The translations under genes and the position numbers were made by a program. Of a stretch of 25,277 bases of DNA, positions 7,339-14,385 are shown piece after piece; position 1 is the stretch's first letter, and every line of letters begins with the position of its first letter. This DNA is from Alkaliphilus sp. (GTDB lineage Bacteria > Bacillota > Clostridia > Peptostreptococcales > Natronincolaceae). Location of the stretch: assembly GCA_023230535.1 (NCBI GenBank), contig JALNXC010000001.1:1-25277 (forward strand), read 5' to 3'. A model generated the notes under the pieces. It ran no database searches, was not told the origin of the DNA, and was given only the letters and a program-made list of their open reading frames with translations.

Positions 7339-8346
7339 ATGGAAAAAATTAATTCAGTGTTCAGATCTGCAATCGGCCGAATAAGAGGGCAGAAAGGAGA
7401 TAGGGCCAATAGTTTTCGGTTTAAAAAGTATTATTTGAGAACCCAAAATGGTGATAGGGGTGCATTTGCAAAGATACTTGATTATTTAGTATCGAGAATA
7501 ATTATACCGGTCATATTATTTTTATTTTTATACTTGAAAACGGATAAATTATATTTATCTACTTTTATTGCATTGGTTGTGGGGGCTGTATTTTATGTCA
7601 TGGGTATGAGGAACGGAATTCGCAGGTTTCAACAAATTAAGGAACAAAAGAGACGATATGTCGCGAGTCAAAAGATTTACAATGAAATTATGAATAAAAC
7701 GACAGGTGAAATGGGGGACTATATTCAGGAGGTATTTGCTCCTATGGGTTTTAACCAATTTGAATTTATTAGAGGTGCTCAAAAATATATATTATTAAAA
7801 TCCTTATATAAGGGTAATAAAGTTATAATACAGTTCGATATATATAGAAAAGGTTTTGATGTAGAATTGAAAGAAGTAAAAGAATTCATTTATACTATGG
7901 CCGATAATAAAATGAAAAAGGGAATTTTGATCACTGCATCGGATTTTACAAAGGACAGTTATGATTTTATAAATAAATTGAGCAAAAATTATACCTTGTT
8001 GCTCATCAACAGGGAAAAATTATTAAAAATAATTGAACAAAATGGTTTATTTCCTGATGAGGAAGAAATAGATGAAATAATTGAAAGTAAAATAAGCAAG
8101 AAAGAAAACAGATTAGATGAATATAAAAAAATAATTTTATCTAAAAGTAAAATCAGGGGATATATAATATTAGCTCTATACCTAATATTAACAGCTTGGT
8201 ATACTCCCTATATAATTTATTATATGATTGCAGCCGGTTTTATCATGGCCTTAGCTTTTATTACTTTTATATTTAATATTGGATATAATTCTGAAATGGA
8301 GAAAGATAAATCGATGGATTTCAGGGAATTATTGAAGAATATGTAG
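7339..8346 (+). CDS. Membrane protein with a degenerate Mrr-like (restriction endonuclease fold) domain
   Basis: A 335-residue protein with two membrane segments (about 52-66 and 71-90), a cytoplasmic domain (about 110-260) and two more hydrophobic segments (about 273-288 and 290-315). The central domain follows the Mrr catalytic-domain pattern: YIQEVFAPMGF (128-138), GAQKYILLKSLYKGNKVIIQF (146-166), then LKEVKEFI (177-184), KGILITASDFTKDSYDFI (194-211) and LLLINREKLLKII (220-232). However, the expected glycine-aspartate motif is replaced by GAQKY, and QxK by QFD (165-167), so nuclease activity is probably lost. The ATG at 7339 follows GGGAGAG; the frame is open further upstream only through the preceding terminator. 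Family assignment is by pattern recognition. Confidence 0.7.
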   Translation: MEKINSVFRSAIGRIRGQKGDRANSFRFKKYYLRTQNGDRGAFAKILDYLVSRIIIPVILFLFLYLKTDKLYLSTFIALVVGAVFYVMGMRNGIRRFQQIKEQKRRYVASQKIYNEIMNKTTGEMGDYIQEVFAPMGFNQFEFIRGAQKYILLKSLYKGNKVIIQFDIYRKGFDVELKEVKEFIYTMADNKMKKGILITASDFTKDSYDFINKLSKNYTLLLINREKLLKIIEQNGLFPDEEEIDEIIESKISKKENRLDEYKKIILSKSKIRGYIILALYLILTAWYTPYIIYYMIAAGFIMALAFITFIFNIGYNSEMEKDKSMDFRELLKNM

Positions 8347-8400
8347 TTGATATATTATTTTTTCCGGAATAGGCGGTACAAATACTTTCGATATATTTGT

Positions 8401-8429
8401 TTGATTTTTAATATGAAAACACATATAAT
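8401..8429 (+). promoter_or_regulatory. Putative SigA promoter of pduL
   Basis: TTGATT (8401-8406), a 17-bp spacer and a perfect TATAAT (8424-8429), ending 40 bases before the pduL start. Confidence 0.6.
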
Positions 8430-8469
8430 ACTACTTAATATATCAAAAATTACCGAAGGGGGAATTATT

Positions 8470-9048
8470 ATGAAAAAAAATATGCTTCCGGCCGCTTTAT
8501 CAAATAGACATATTCACTTAACTGAGGAAGATATTGAAATACTATTTGGTAGAGATTATGATTTAGTTAAACTCAGGGATTTATCGCAACCGGGGCAATA
8601 TGCATGTGAAGAAAAAATAGACTTGGTTGGGCCTAAGGGTACTATTAAAGGAGTTAGGGTTCTGGGCCCGGCAAGGACAAAAACACAGGTGGAGATTTCT
8701 TTAGCAGACGGTTTTACCTTGGGTATTGTTCCTCCGGTAAAAGATTCGGGGGATGTCACGGGGAGCCCGGGGATTAAAATAGTAGGGCCAAAGGGAGAAT
8801 TGGAAATTCAGGAAGGGTTGATTGCCGCGGCAAGGCATATACATATCAATCCCGATGATGCGGAAGCGTTTGGCGTGGTAGATGGTCAAAGGGTAAAGGT
8901 CAGAACATTTGGATTCAGGGCCCTTATATTTGAAAATGTTTTAATAAGGCTTGGGGATACATCTGTTCTTGAAATGCACGTTGACATAGAAGAGGGCAAT
9001 GCTGCCGGGCTTAAAAACGGTGATTTGGTGGAGTTAATTGTAGATTAA
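8470..9048 (+). CDS. pduL: Phosphate propanoyltransferase PduL (phosphotransacylase)
   Basis: Interconverts acyl-CoA and acyl phosphate (propionyl or acetyl), allowing ATP formation through an acyl kinase. The 192-residue protein carries the duplicated PduL domains with zinc-binding histidines: SNRHIHL (11-17; H14, H16), ARHIHINPDDAEAFGV (121-136; H123, H125) and H170 in LEMHVDIEEGNAAG. PVKDSGDVTGSPG (89-101) is a family signature. The ATG at 8470 follows GGGGG. The first domain begins almost at once, so there is no N-terminal encapsulation peptide; a cytosolic Pta-like role is likelier than a microcompartment one. deoC follows, whose acetaldehyde product could feed acetyl-CoA, but no aldehyde dehydrogenase is seen here. 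Confidence 0.94.
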   Translation: MKKNMLPAALSNRHIHLTEEDIEILFGRDYDLVKLRDLSQPGQYACEEKIDLVGPKGTIKGVRVLGPARTKTQVEISLADGFTLGIVPPVKDSGDVTGSPGIKIVGPKGELEIQEGLIAAARHIHINPDDAEAFGVVDGQRVKVRTFGFRALIFENVLIRLGDTSVLEMHVDIEEGNAAGLKNGDLVELIVD

Positions 9049-9063
9049 TTTAAAAAATAGAGG

Positions 9064-9100
9064 TTGAGGACGGGCAAATTTTCTGTCTGTCCTCAATTAA
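9064..9100 (+). terminator. Hairpin between pduL and deoC
   Basis: A 13-bp stem, including two G-T pairs (9064-9076 with 9084-9096), and a 7-base loop. It is followed by TTAATTATA rather than a clean T run, so it may be a weak terminator or an attenuator that limits read-through into deoC. Confidence 0.55.
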
Positions 9101-9127
9101 TTATACACCGATTTGGGGGAAATGAGA

Positions 9128-9778
9128 GTGGATATAGCAAAATATATAGATCATGCCGTACTGAAACCTGAAACAACTGAAATAGAGGTTAAAAAGGCAT
9201 GTGAAGAAGCAAAAAAATATGGTTTTTATTCCGTATGTGTGAATGGGGCAAATGTTGCATTTGCGTGTGAACAGTTAAAAGGGACCGATATAAAAGTAGC
9301 TGCTGTTATAGGGTTTCCCTTGGGGGCCGTTACTTCTGAGGTTAAAGTCTTTGAAGCTAAAAATGTTATAGATAATGGCGCCGAAGAGATAGATATGGTA
9401 ATCAACATCGGAGCGCTCAAAGGAGGAAATACCGAAAAGGTTTTAAATGATATAAGATCCGTAGTCGATGTCGCGAAAGATCGGGCTATAGTTAAGGTGA
9501 TAATTGAAACTTGTTTATTGACCGATAAGGAAAAGATATTGGTTTGCAAGTTAGCCAAAAAAGCGGGAGCCGACTTTGTTAAGACCTCTACCGGTTTCAA
9601 CATAGGTGGTGCGGCCATAGAAGACGTAAGACTTATGAGGGAGGCCGTAGGACCGGGAATGGGTATAAAGGCTTCCGGCGGAATCGGAGATTTTAAAACC
9701 GCTTTGGCTATGATAGAGGCGGGGGCTACAAGAATTGGTGCCGGTGCATCGGTAGATATAATTAAATTTAAACAATGA
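9128..9778 (+). CDS. deoC: Deoxyribose-phosphate aldolase
   Basis: Class I aldolase that splits 2-deoxyribose 5-phosphate into acetaldehyde and glyceraldehyde 3-phosphate in deoxynucleoside breakdown. It has 216 residues from the GTG at 9128. The Schiff-base lysine is K152 in DFVKTSTGF, the second catalytic lysine is K181 in GIKASGGI, and the acidic partner is D89 in EEIDMVINIGALKGG. A TTG at 9113 and an ATG at 9122 are in frame, but the GGGGGA at 9115-9120 is spaced best for 9128, and the product then begins DIAKYIDHAVLKP, as is usual in the family. It is not next to other deo genes (deoA, deoD, cdd); the neighbour is pduL. Confidence 0.95.
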   Translation: MDIAKYIDHAVLKPETTEIEVKKACEEAKKYGFYSVCVNGANVAFACEQLKGTDIKVAAVIGFPLGAVTSEVKVFEAKNVIDNGAEEIDMVINIGALKGGNTEKVLNDIRSVVDVAKDRAIVKVIIETCLLTDKEKILVCKLAKKAGADFVKTSTGFNIGGAAIEDVRLMREAVGPGMGIKASGGIGDFKTALAMIEAGATRIGAGASVDIIKFKQ

Positions 9779-9899
9779 TGATGGATGATGATATATTAAA
9801 CAAGCTTAATATCGAAATACCTAATAGAGAAGATGCTTTTTCCTATAGTCATGGGTGGAGGATTCACCGGTGGCGGAGGCGGTACAGGCGGATTTTAAA
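9775..9899 (+). pseudogene. Possible broken small glycine-rich reading frame
   Basis: An ATG overlaps the deoC stop and opens a frame (9775 onward) reading MMMDDDILNKLNIEIPNREDAF. It then turns into an unnatural arginine/tryptophan-rich stretch. Shifting by one base at the T run 9837-9841 gives PIVMGGGFTGGGGGTGGF and a TAA at 9897-9899, a sensible low-complexity tail of a small bacterial protein. The simplest reading is a short coupled gene with a one-base frameshift (mutation or sequence error). No clear ribosome site is seen; coupling through the deoC stop would have to serve. Confidence 0.35.
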
Positions 9900-9925
9900 T
9901 AAAAATACAATGGGGGGTTTGTACG

Positions 9926-10501
9926 ATGAAGGCTTTGGTTATTTTAGGTAGCCCGAGGGTTAACATGAATACGGATACCTTGTTAAATGAAATAATTAAA
10001 GGGTTGCAATCACAAAATGCAGAGGTAGAAAAAATAATGTTAGGCCGGTTGAAATTTGACCCCTGTATTGCATGTGATGTCTGTGCTAAAACGGGGCATT
10101 GTTATAAACAAGATGATTTGACAAGTATTTATGATAAATTTAATAATTCCGATATTATAGTCATCGGTTCACCGATGTATTTTAATTCGGTAACGGCCAT
10201 AACAAAGGCCATGGTCGATAGGTGCCAGTCTTTTTGGTCCAGTAAATATAAATTAAATCAATCTTCTATAGATAGAAACAGAAAAAGAAAAGGTATGTTT
10301 GTAGGCGTGGGTGGAGCAAAATATACAGATCCGGAGAGAGGTTTTATTGGGGCCACGGTGGTAATGGAATTATTTTTTAAGGCGATCAATGCCGAATATA
10401 TGTATAACATGCTTGTAGATAACACGGATGAAACATTTGTGGGTGATAGCGAGGGAGTGCTTAAAGAGGCATATGAAATGGGTGTCAAACTTGCAAACTA
10501 A
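9926..10501 (+). CDS. Flavodoxin-like NADPH-dependent FMN reductase family protein
   Basis: A 191-residue flavodoxin-fold protein expected to bind FMN and reduce an unknown acceptor. The phosphate-binding loop is GSPRVNMNTDTLL (8-20), and the flavin-ring loop is GSPMYFNSVTAITKAMVDR (81-99). Between them, cysteines C47, C50, C53 and C59 (CIACDVCAKTGHC) form the cluster typical of the iron-sulfur flavoprotein-like NAD(P)H oxidoreductases of anaerobes. The arrangement could hold a metal or an Fe-S cluster or act as a redox-active thiol group; which one cannot be told here. The ATG follows GGGGGG. A palindromic repeat lies directly downstream. Confidence 0.88.
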   Translation: MKALVILGSPRVNMNTDTLLNEIIKGLQSQNAEVEKIMLGRLKFDPCIACDVCAKTGHCYKQDDLTSIYDKFNNSDIIVIGSPMYFNSVTAITKAMVDRCQSFWSSKYKLNQSSIDRNRKRKGMFVGVGGAKYTDPERGFIGATVVMELFFKAINAEYMYNMLVDNTDETFVGDSEGVLKEAYEMGVKLAN

Positions 10502-10514
10502 AAAATCTTGAATT

Positions 10515-10605
10515 GTGTCACTCCGAATATAACTGAGCATAACGAAGAATCTGTGATATGTTGAAAACACGAGATTCTTCGCTTTGTTCAGGTAGCAATT
10601 TTCAC
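10515..10605. repeat. Palindromic dispersed-repeat-like element, probable convergent terminator
   Basis: Arms 10533-10552 and 10572-10591 pair at 18 of 20 positions (one G-T), with a 19-base loop. The core CGAAGAATCT / AGATTCTTCG and outer GTGTCA and CTGAG parts match a degenerate form of a palindromic repeat (GAATCTTCG... with GTCATTCTGAG-like flanks) that is found dispersed in many bacterial genomes. It sits between the convergent ends of the flavoprotein gene and ychF, and may terminate both. Confidence 0.65.
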
Positions 10606-10631
10606 ATAATCTGCTGCTCTTGGTTCGTTTA

Positions 10632-11726
10632 TTACACATTAAATCTGAACAGTATAACGTCTCCATCCTGTATTACATATTCCTTGCCCTCTAATCTTAT
10701 AAGGCCTTTTTCCCTGGTTGCGGCATTGCTTCCATGCCTTACTAGGTCCTCGAAGGTAACAACTTCGGCACGTATGAATCCCTTTTCAAAATCCGTATGA
10801 ATTTTACCCGCCGCTTCCGGTGCTTTAGTTCCTTTTTTGATTGTCCAGGCTCTTATTTCTCTTGATTCAGTGGTCAAAAAACTTATCAACCCCAGAAGGG
10901 AATAACAGGCTTGAATTAAGCGTTCCAAGCTTGATTGATTTAACTTTAATTCTTCTAAAAAAAATTGCTTTTCATCTTCGTCTAATTCAGCTATTTCAGC
11001 TTCGATTTTAGCACATATAACAACAACTTCAGCATTTTCATCTTTGGCAAATTTTTTCAGTGTTTGTACATGTGGGTTGTTTGCTCCATCATTTGAAATA
11101 TCGTTTTCGGAAATATTTGCTACATAGATTACGGGTTTCAAGGATAGCAGATCAAAGGTTTTCAATATTTTGGTCTCATTTTCGGTACAGTCTAAAGCTC
11201 TAACGGATGTTCCCTTTTCTAACATGGCCTTCAGCCTTTTTAAAAGTTCAAGTTCTGTTGCTAAACTTTTATCCCCTTTGAATAGTTTTTCAGTTTTTTC
11301 GATTCTTTTTTCAACCATCTCCAGATCTGAAAAGATCAGTTCAAGATTAACTGTCTCAATATCTCTTAGAGGATCTATATCTTCGCCGACATGAGTAATA
11401 TCGGGATCCTCGAAACATCTGACAACATGGACAACAGAAGATACTTCGCAAATATGGGATAAAAATTTATTTCCCAATCCTTCTCCCTTATATGCATCTT
11501 TTACCAGACCCGCAATATCATAGAATTTAACTGTGGCAGGAGTCATTTTTTCAAACCCGTATATGTTTTTTAAAACATCTAATCTATAATCCGGCACAGG
11601 TACTATTCCAATGTTGGGCTCTATAGTACAAAAAGGATAATTGGCCGATTCTACCCCTGCTGTTGTAATCGCGTTAAACAATGTGCTTTTTCCAACATTA
11701 GGTAAACCGATAATGCCAAGTTTCAT
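10632..11726 (-). CDS. ychF: Ribosome-binding ATPase YchF (OLA1 family)
   Basis: P-loop ATPase of the Obg-related group that binds ribosomes and affects translation and oxidative-stress responses. It has 364 residues. G1 is GLPNVGKST (7-15) and G3 is DIAGL (70-74). The G4 position reads NISE (204-207) instead of NKxD, the change that gives this family its preference for ATP over GTP. A helical insert (about 130-175) and the C-terminal TGS domain (about 278-362, with ATREKGLIRLEGKEYVIQDG) complete the usual architecture. The ATG at 11726 follows GAGGAGA on the minus strand. It is monocistronic with its own promoter. Confidence 0.97.
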   Translation of the reverse strand: MKLGIIGLPNVGKSTLFNAITTAGVESANYPFCTIEPNIGIVPVPDYRLDVLKNIYGFEKMTPATVKFYDIAGLVKDAYKGEGLGNKFLSHICEVSSVVHVVRCFEDPDITHVGEDIDPLRDIETVNLELIFSDLEMVEKRIEKTEKLFKGDKSLATELELLKRLKAMLEKGTSVRALDCTENETKILKTFDLLSLKPVIYVANISENDISNDGANNPHVQTLKKFAKDENAEVVVICAKIEAEIAELDEDEKQFFLEELKLNQSSLERLIQACYSLLGLISFLTTESREIRAWTIKKGTKAPEAAGKIHTDFEKGFIRAEVVTFEDLVRHGSNAATREKGLIRLEGKEYVIQDGDVILFRFNV

Positions 11727-11789
11727 TAAAATCTTCTCCTCTATATTAAATATATATTTTAATTGATGTTAAAAATAAGTACAATTCAA

Positions 11790-11818
11790 ATTATACAATA
11801 TTTCTTATTTATTGGCAA
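11790..11818 (-). promoter_or_regulatory. SigA-type promoter of ychF
   Basis: On the minus strand: -35 TTGCCA (11818-11813), a 17-bp spacer and a perfect -10 TATAAT (11795-11790). The predicted leader is about 57 bases. Confidence 0.7.
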
Positions 11819-11981
11819 TGAATGAAAATTTTATGAATTTAAATAAAGTTTTTAAAATGGATTTATAAGGATATATAGAATAAAAAGTGGAATTTAATTA
11901 TGTTAATCAATAGAAAATAGTGAAAAATATAGTTTAATAAAAAGAAATATAAGAGAAACAATATATACAGGAGGTGATACT

Positions 11982-12557
11982 TTGAAAAATAAAAGTATAA
12001 TTTTAACAATCTGTATATTATTGATTATATCCTTGATAGCCGGATGCAGGCCGGCTCAAAGACCGGAACCGCGTACAACGCCGGCCCCCGATCAACAAGG
12101 CATAGATAGGGATGGGGTTACGGATGGAAACAATGTTCCGGGGACGGGTTTGGAAGAATCCGGGGATAATAAAATGCTTACAGATAATAATAGGCCCATT
12201 ACGGATAATAGAACCACCACGGATAATATGAGCGAAAGGGCCGATAGAATTGTAAGAGAGGTAGAAAGCGTAGATGATGTTAGAAGGGCTGCAGTAGTTA
12301 TTACAGAAGGTACTGCATTGGTGGGTATAGATTTAACTTCCGGAACTAAGGGTGAATTAAATAGCCAAATTAAACGAGATGTGGAAAACGCGGTTAAGAG
12401 GGCCGACAGAGATATAACCAAGGTCAGTGTAACCGCAGACCCGGACATATTCACGAGAATAGAAAACATTGCTGGAGATATAGGTGAAGGCCGTCCGTTG
12501 AGCGGATTTGGCACTGAAATAAAGGAAATTATGAGAAGAATAACACCGGGCACATAA
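11982..12557 (+). CDS. YhcN/YlaJ-family sporulation lipoprotein
   Basis: A 191-residue exported lipoprotein. The signal peptide ends in the lipobox LIAGC, with the modified cysteine at C22. A low-complexity linker rich in Pro, Thr, Asp and Asn (23-80) follows, then the conserved domain (about 82-175) with ADRIVREVESVDDVRRAAVVI and VSVTADPDIFTRIENIA. The same domain occurs in YhcN and YlaJ, which are associated with forespore membranes and spore coats or germination in Bacillus. The TTG start at 11982 follows a very strong AGGAGGTGAT. It stands alone; a sporulation-specific promoter is likely, but I could not fix one in the A+T-rich upstream DNA. Confidence 0.85.
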   Translation: MKNKSIILTICILLIISLIAGCRPAQRPEPRTTPAPDQQGIDRDGVTDGNNVPGTGLEESGDNKMLTDNNRPITDNRTTTDNMSERADRIVREVESVDDVRRAAVVITEGTALVGIDLTSGTKGELNSQIKRDVENAVKRADRDITKVSVTADPDIFTRIENIAGDIGEGRPLSGFGTEIKEIMRRITPGT

Positions 12558-12915
12558 GAAATTCTTAGTTTTAAGGTAGTTTTAACTCCTATAAGATACG
12601 GAATTTTATGGTTATATTTGCGGGTGATATTCTTATAGACGATACTCTGTGAATATATTTAGATTCATAAATTTTTCATATGCTGTCTGCGGAAATAAAA
12701 GTATTAAAATTGCATACTATCAAATAGGAGAAAAATGAATAAAGACAAATTTCTCTCGTCTTTATTCATTTTTTATTTGTTTTTATTTATTACTTATTAA
12801 ACTAAATTTGTTTGAAAAAGTACAATTCCCGACTTTTAAATGTGGTTTAAATGTAATATAATATAACGTATCAGTTTAAAAACACGATTGGGTTTTTATG
12901 GAGGAAGGTGGTTTA
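12558..12915. other. Intergenic region between the sporulation lipoprotein and lgt
   Basis: 358 bases without a credible gene. It holds a strong terminator at 12731-12774 and, before lgt, a TATAAT (12857-12862) without a convincing -35. A 14-codon open frame at 12608-12652 is not supported. Confidence 0.6.
12731..12775 (+). terminator. Intrinsic terminator
   Basis: A perfect 16-bp stem (12731-12746 with 12759-12774, allowing for a shared T run) with a loop of about 12 bases and a T-rich tail. It lies 173 bases after the lipoprotein stop and insulates lgt. Confidence 0.85.
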
Positions 12916-13644
12916 ATGAATCCGGTGGCTTTTAGAATTTTTGGAATAGAAGTAGCTTGGTACGGTATCCTGATTTCTTTAGGTATATTGTTTGGAATTC
13001 TAATAGCTACTCATAGAGCCAAAAAGGAGGGTTTATACGCTGATATCATAATGGATCTGGCACTTGTAACAGTACCGGCTGCGATTATCGGTTCCAGGGT
13101 ATATTATGTTTTATTCAGTTGGGAATTTTACAGACAAAATCCCGGGGAAATTCTTAATATAAGGCAGGGTGGATTGGCCATACATGGTGCCATCATCGCG
13201 GGAGTATTGGTGGGGTACCTATTTTGCCGTCATAAAAAGGTTGGATTTTGGACTCTTGCAGATGTATGCGCTCCAAGCATTATATTAGGGCAAGCTATCG
13301 GAAGGTGGGGCAATTTTATCAATCAAGAGGCACATGGCGGTCCTACGAACTTGCCTTGGGGTATAGAGATTAACGGTATAAAGGTACATCCTACATTTTT
13401 ATACGAATCATTATGGAATTTTGGAGTGTTTGGTTTTTTGCTGTATTATTCTAACAAGAAAAAATATAAGGGACAGGTATTTATTTTTTATTTAATTTTA
13501 TATTCTATTGCCAGATACCTTATAGAGGGTTTAAGAACCGATAGTTTGATGTTGGGTTCTTTTAGGGTTGCACAGCTGATAAGCATATTTAGTATTGTTA
13601 TTGCTGTTGCCGTGGATTTAATTAAGAGAAAGCAAAATAGTTAA
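12916..13644 (+). CDS. lgt: Prolipoprotein diacylglyceryl transferase
   Basis: Integral membrane enzyme that moves diacylglycerol from phosphatidylglycerol to the lipobox cysteine of prolipoproteins, the first step of lipoprotein maturation. It has 242 residues and about seven membrane segments. The Lgt signature GRWGNFINQEAHG (129-141) contains the key arginine R130, N133 and E138. H90-G91 in LAIHGAII matches the essential HG pair, and HPTFLYESLWN (158-168) and RYLIEGLRTD are further conserved blocks. An in-frame ATG at 12898 exists, but the ATG at 12916 is chosen because GGAGGAAGGTGG lies just before it. The lipoprotein encoded upstream would be one of its substrates. Confidence 0.96.
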   Translation: MNPVAFRIFGIEVAWYGILISLGILFGILIATHRAKKEGLYADIIMDLALVTVPAAIIGSRVYYVLFSWEFYRQNPGEILNIRQGGLAIHGAIIAGVLVGYLFCRHKKVGFWTLADVCAPSIILGQAIGRWGNFINQEAHGGPTNLPWGIEINGIKVHPTFLYESLWNFGVFGFLLYYSNKKKYKGQVFIFYLILYSIARYLIEGLRTDSLMLGSFRVAQLISIFSIVIAVAVDLIKRKQNS

Positions 13645-13813
13645 ATATATAGTTAAATTTCATAAGATATTATATTTGTAATTTAAAATACAATATATAT
13701 ATTGAGTATAGACAAATTTGCACATAAAATTTGATTTATGTGATTAAAACGAGCAATTGGGAGAAAAAAACAGTAAATGTCTAATAATACTACATTATTT
13801 AATTTAATTTTAT

Positions 13814-13842
13814 TTGACAAATCTTGTATATTTGAATAAAAT
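13814..13842 (+). promoter_or_regulatory. SigA-type promoter of the Spo0E-like gene
   Basis: A perfect -35 TTGACA (13814-13819), a 17-bp spacer and a -10 TAAAAT (13837-13842), 67 bases before the ATG. Confidence 0.7.
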
Positions 13843-13908
13843 TTGATTACAGCTAATCCGATACGAGATTAAGCAAACTGAATGACGGTTAAGATTGAGG
13901 TGGAAAAG

Positions 13909-14058
13909 ATGCTAAAGAATGAAATTGAGCGCCTTCAAAACATGTTAAACAGTGCTATTGAGGGCAATCAAGATGAAGAATTAATATATGATTTAAGCAT
14001 TCAACTGGACGAATTGATAGTGAGCTATTATAAGGAGATAGAATTAAAGGTTAGCTAG
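13909..14058 (+). CDS. Spo0E-like aspartyl-phosphate phosphatase (49 aa)
   Basis: A small regulator expected to remove the phosphate from phosphorylated Spo0A and so hold back sporulation. The 49 residues form two helices joined by a short turn. The second carries the family motif in the form LSIQLDELIVSYY (29-41), equivalent to the S-x-x-L-D-x-L-I-x-x-Y pattern of Spo0E, YnzD and YisI. The first helix is KNEIERLQNMLNSAI (3-17). The ATG at 13909 follows GAGGTGG; a GTG at 13900 is in frame but its ribosome site would be poorer. It has its own promoter and lies between lgt and the dcw cluster. Clostridial members have been less studied, so the target is inferred from the family. Confidence 0.85.
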   Translation: MLKNEIERLQNMLNSAIEGNQDEELIYDLSIQLDELIVSYYKEIELKVS

Positions 14059-14241
14059 GAATACCGGCAACCGATAATTTAAAAAATTATATATAATAAA
14101 AAATTTAACTTAGGTACATACCAAGATTAAATATTAAACGAAATTGTTAAGGAATTAACTATACTTAAAATTTAGATAGTTAATTACAAAATTTAAATTA
14201 AAATTATACTAAATATATAAATATATTAGATAATTGATTGC

Positions 14242-14270
14242 AACTGCTACTATGTGGCAGTTTTTTTATT
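14242..14270 (+). terminator. Intrinsic terminator before the dcw cluster
   Basis: A 9-bp stem AACTGCTAC/GTGGCAGTT (one G-T pair) with a 3-base loop, followed by a long T run. It isolates the Spo0E-like gene from mraZ. Confidence 0.85.
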
Positions 14271-14333
14271 TTTTAAAAAATAATTTTAAATTTAGAAGGA
14301 TTTTAGGAAAAATAATAGAATTAGTATGTAAAA

Positions 14334-14358
14334 GTGGTACAAAGTGGTATGTAGTGGG
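14334..14358 (+). promoter_or_regulatory. MraZ operator (three GTGG repeats)
   Basis: Three direct repeats, GTGGT, GTGGT and GTGGG, begin at 14334, 14344 and 14354, exactly one helical turn apart, directly upstream of mraZ. This is the known arrangement of MraZ boxes (GTGG/TGGG units with 5-base spacers), through which MraZ controls its own dcw operon. Confidence 0.85.
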
Positions 14359-14385
14359 TTGAAAGTCCATAAGGATGGGATAAAA

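Larger units (their letters stand above)
14059..14385. other. Intergenic region upstream of mraZ
   Basis: 327 bases, extremely A+T-rich in 14080-14240 and without a credible gene. It holds an intrinsic terminator (14242-14270) and the MraZ operator (14334-14358). I did not find a clear -35/-10 pair for the dcw cluster. Confidence 0.6.

Noticed and set aside
8347..8469. In-frame extension of pduL that might be read as an encapsulation peptide
   Set aside because: It contains the probable pduL promoter, has no ribosome site at its start and is not amphipathic; the GGGGG before 8470 sets the start.
12092..12553. 153-codon minus-strand frame opposite the sporulation lipoprotein
   Set aside because: Shadow of the coding strand; serine/leucine-rich translation, no ribosome site, and the plus-strand frame has a signal peptide and a family domain.
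12608..12652. 14-codon frame reading MVIFAGDILIDDTL, which recalls the start of CapA-like proteins
   Set aside because: Too short, no ribosome site, and nothing similar in the flanking DNA.
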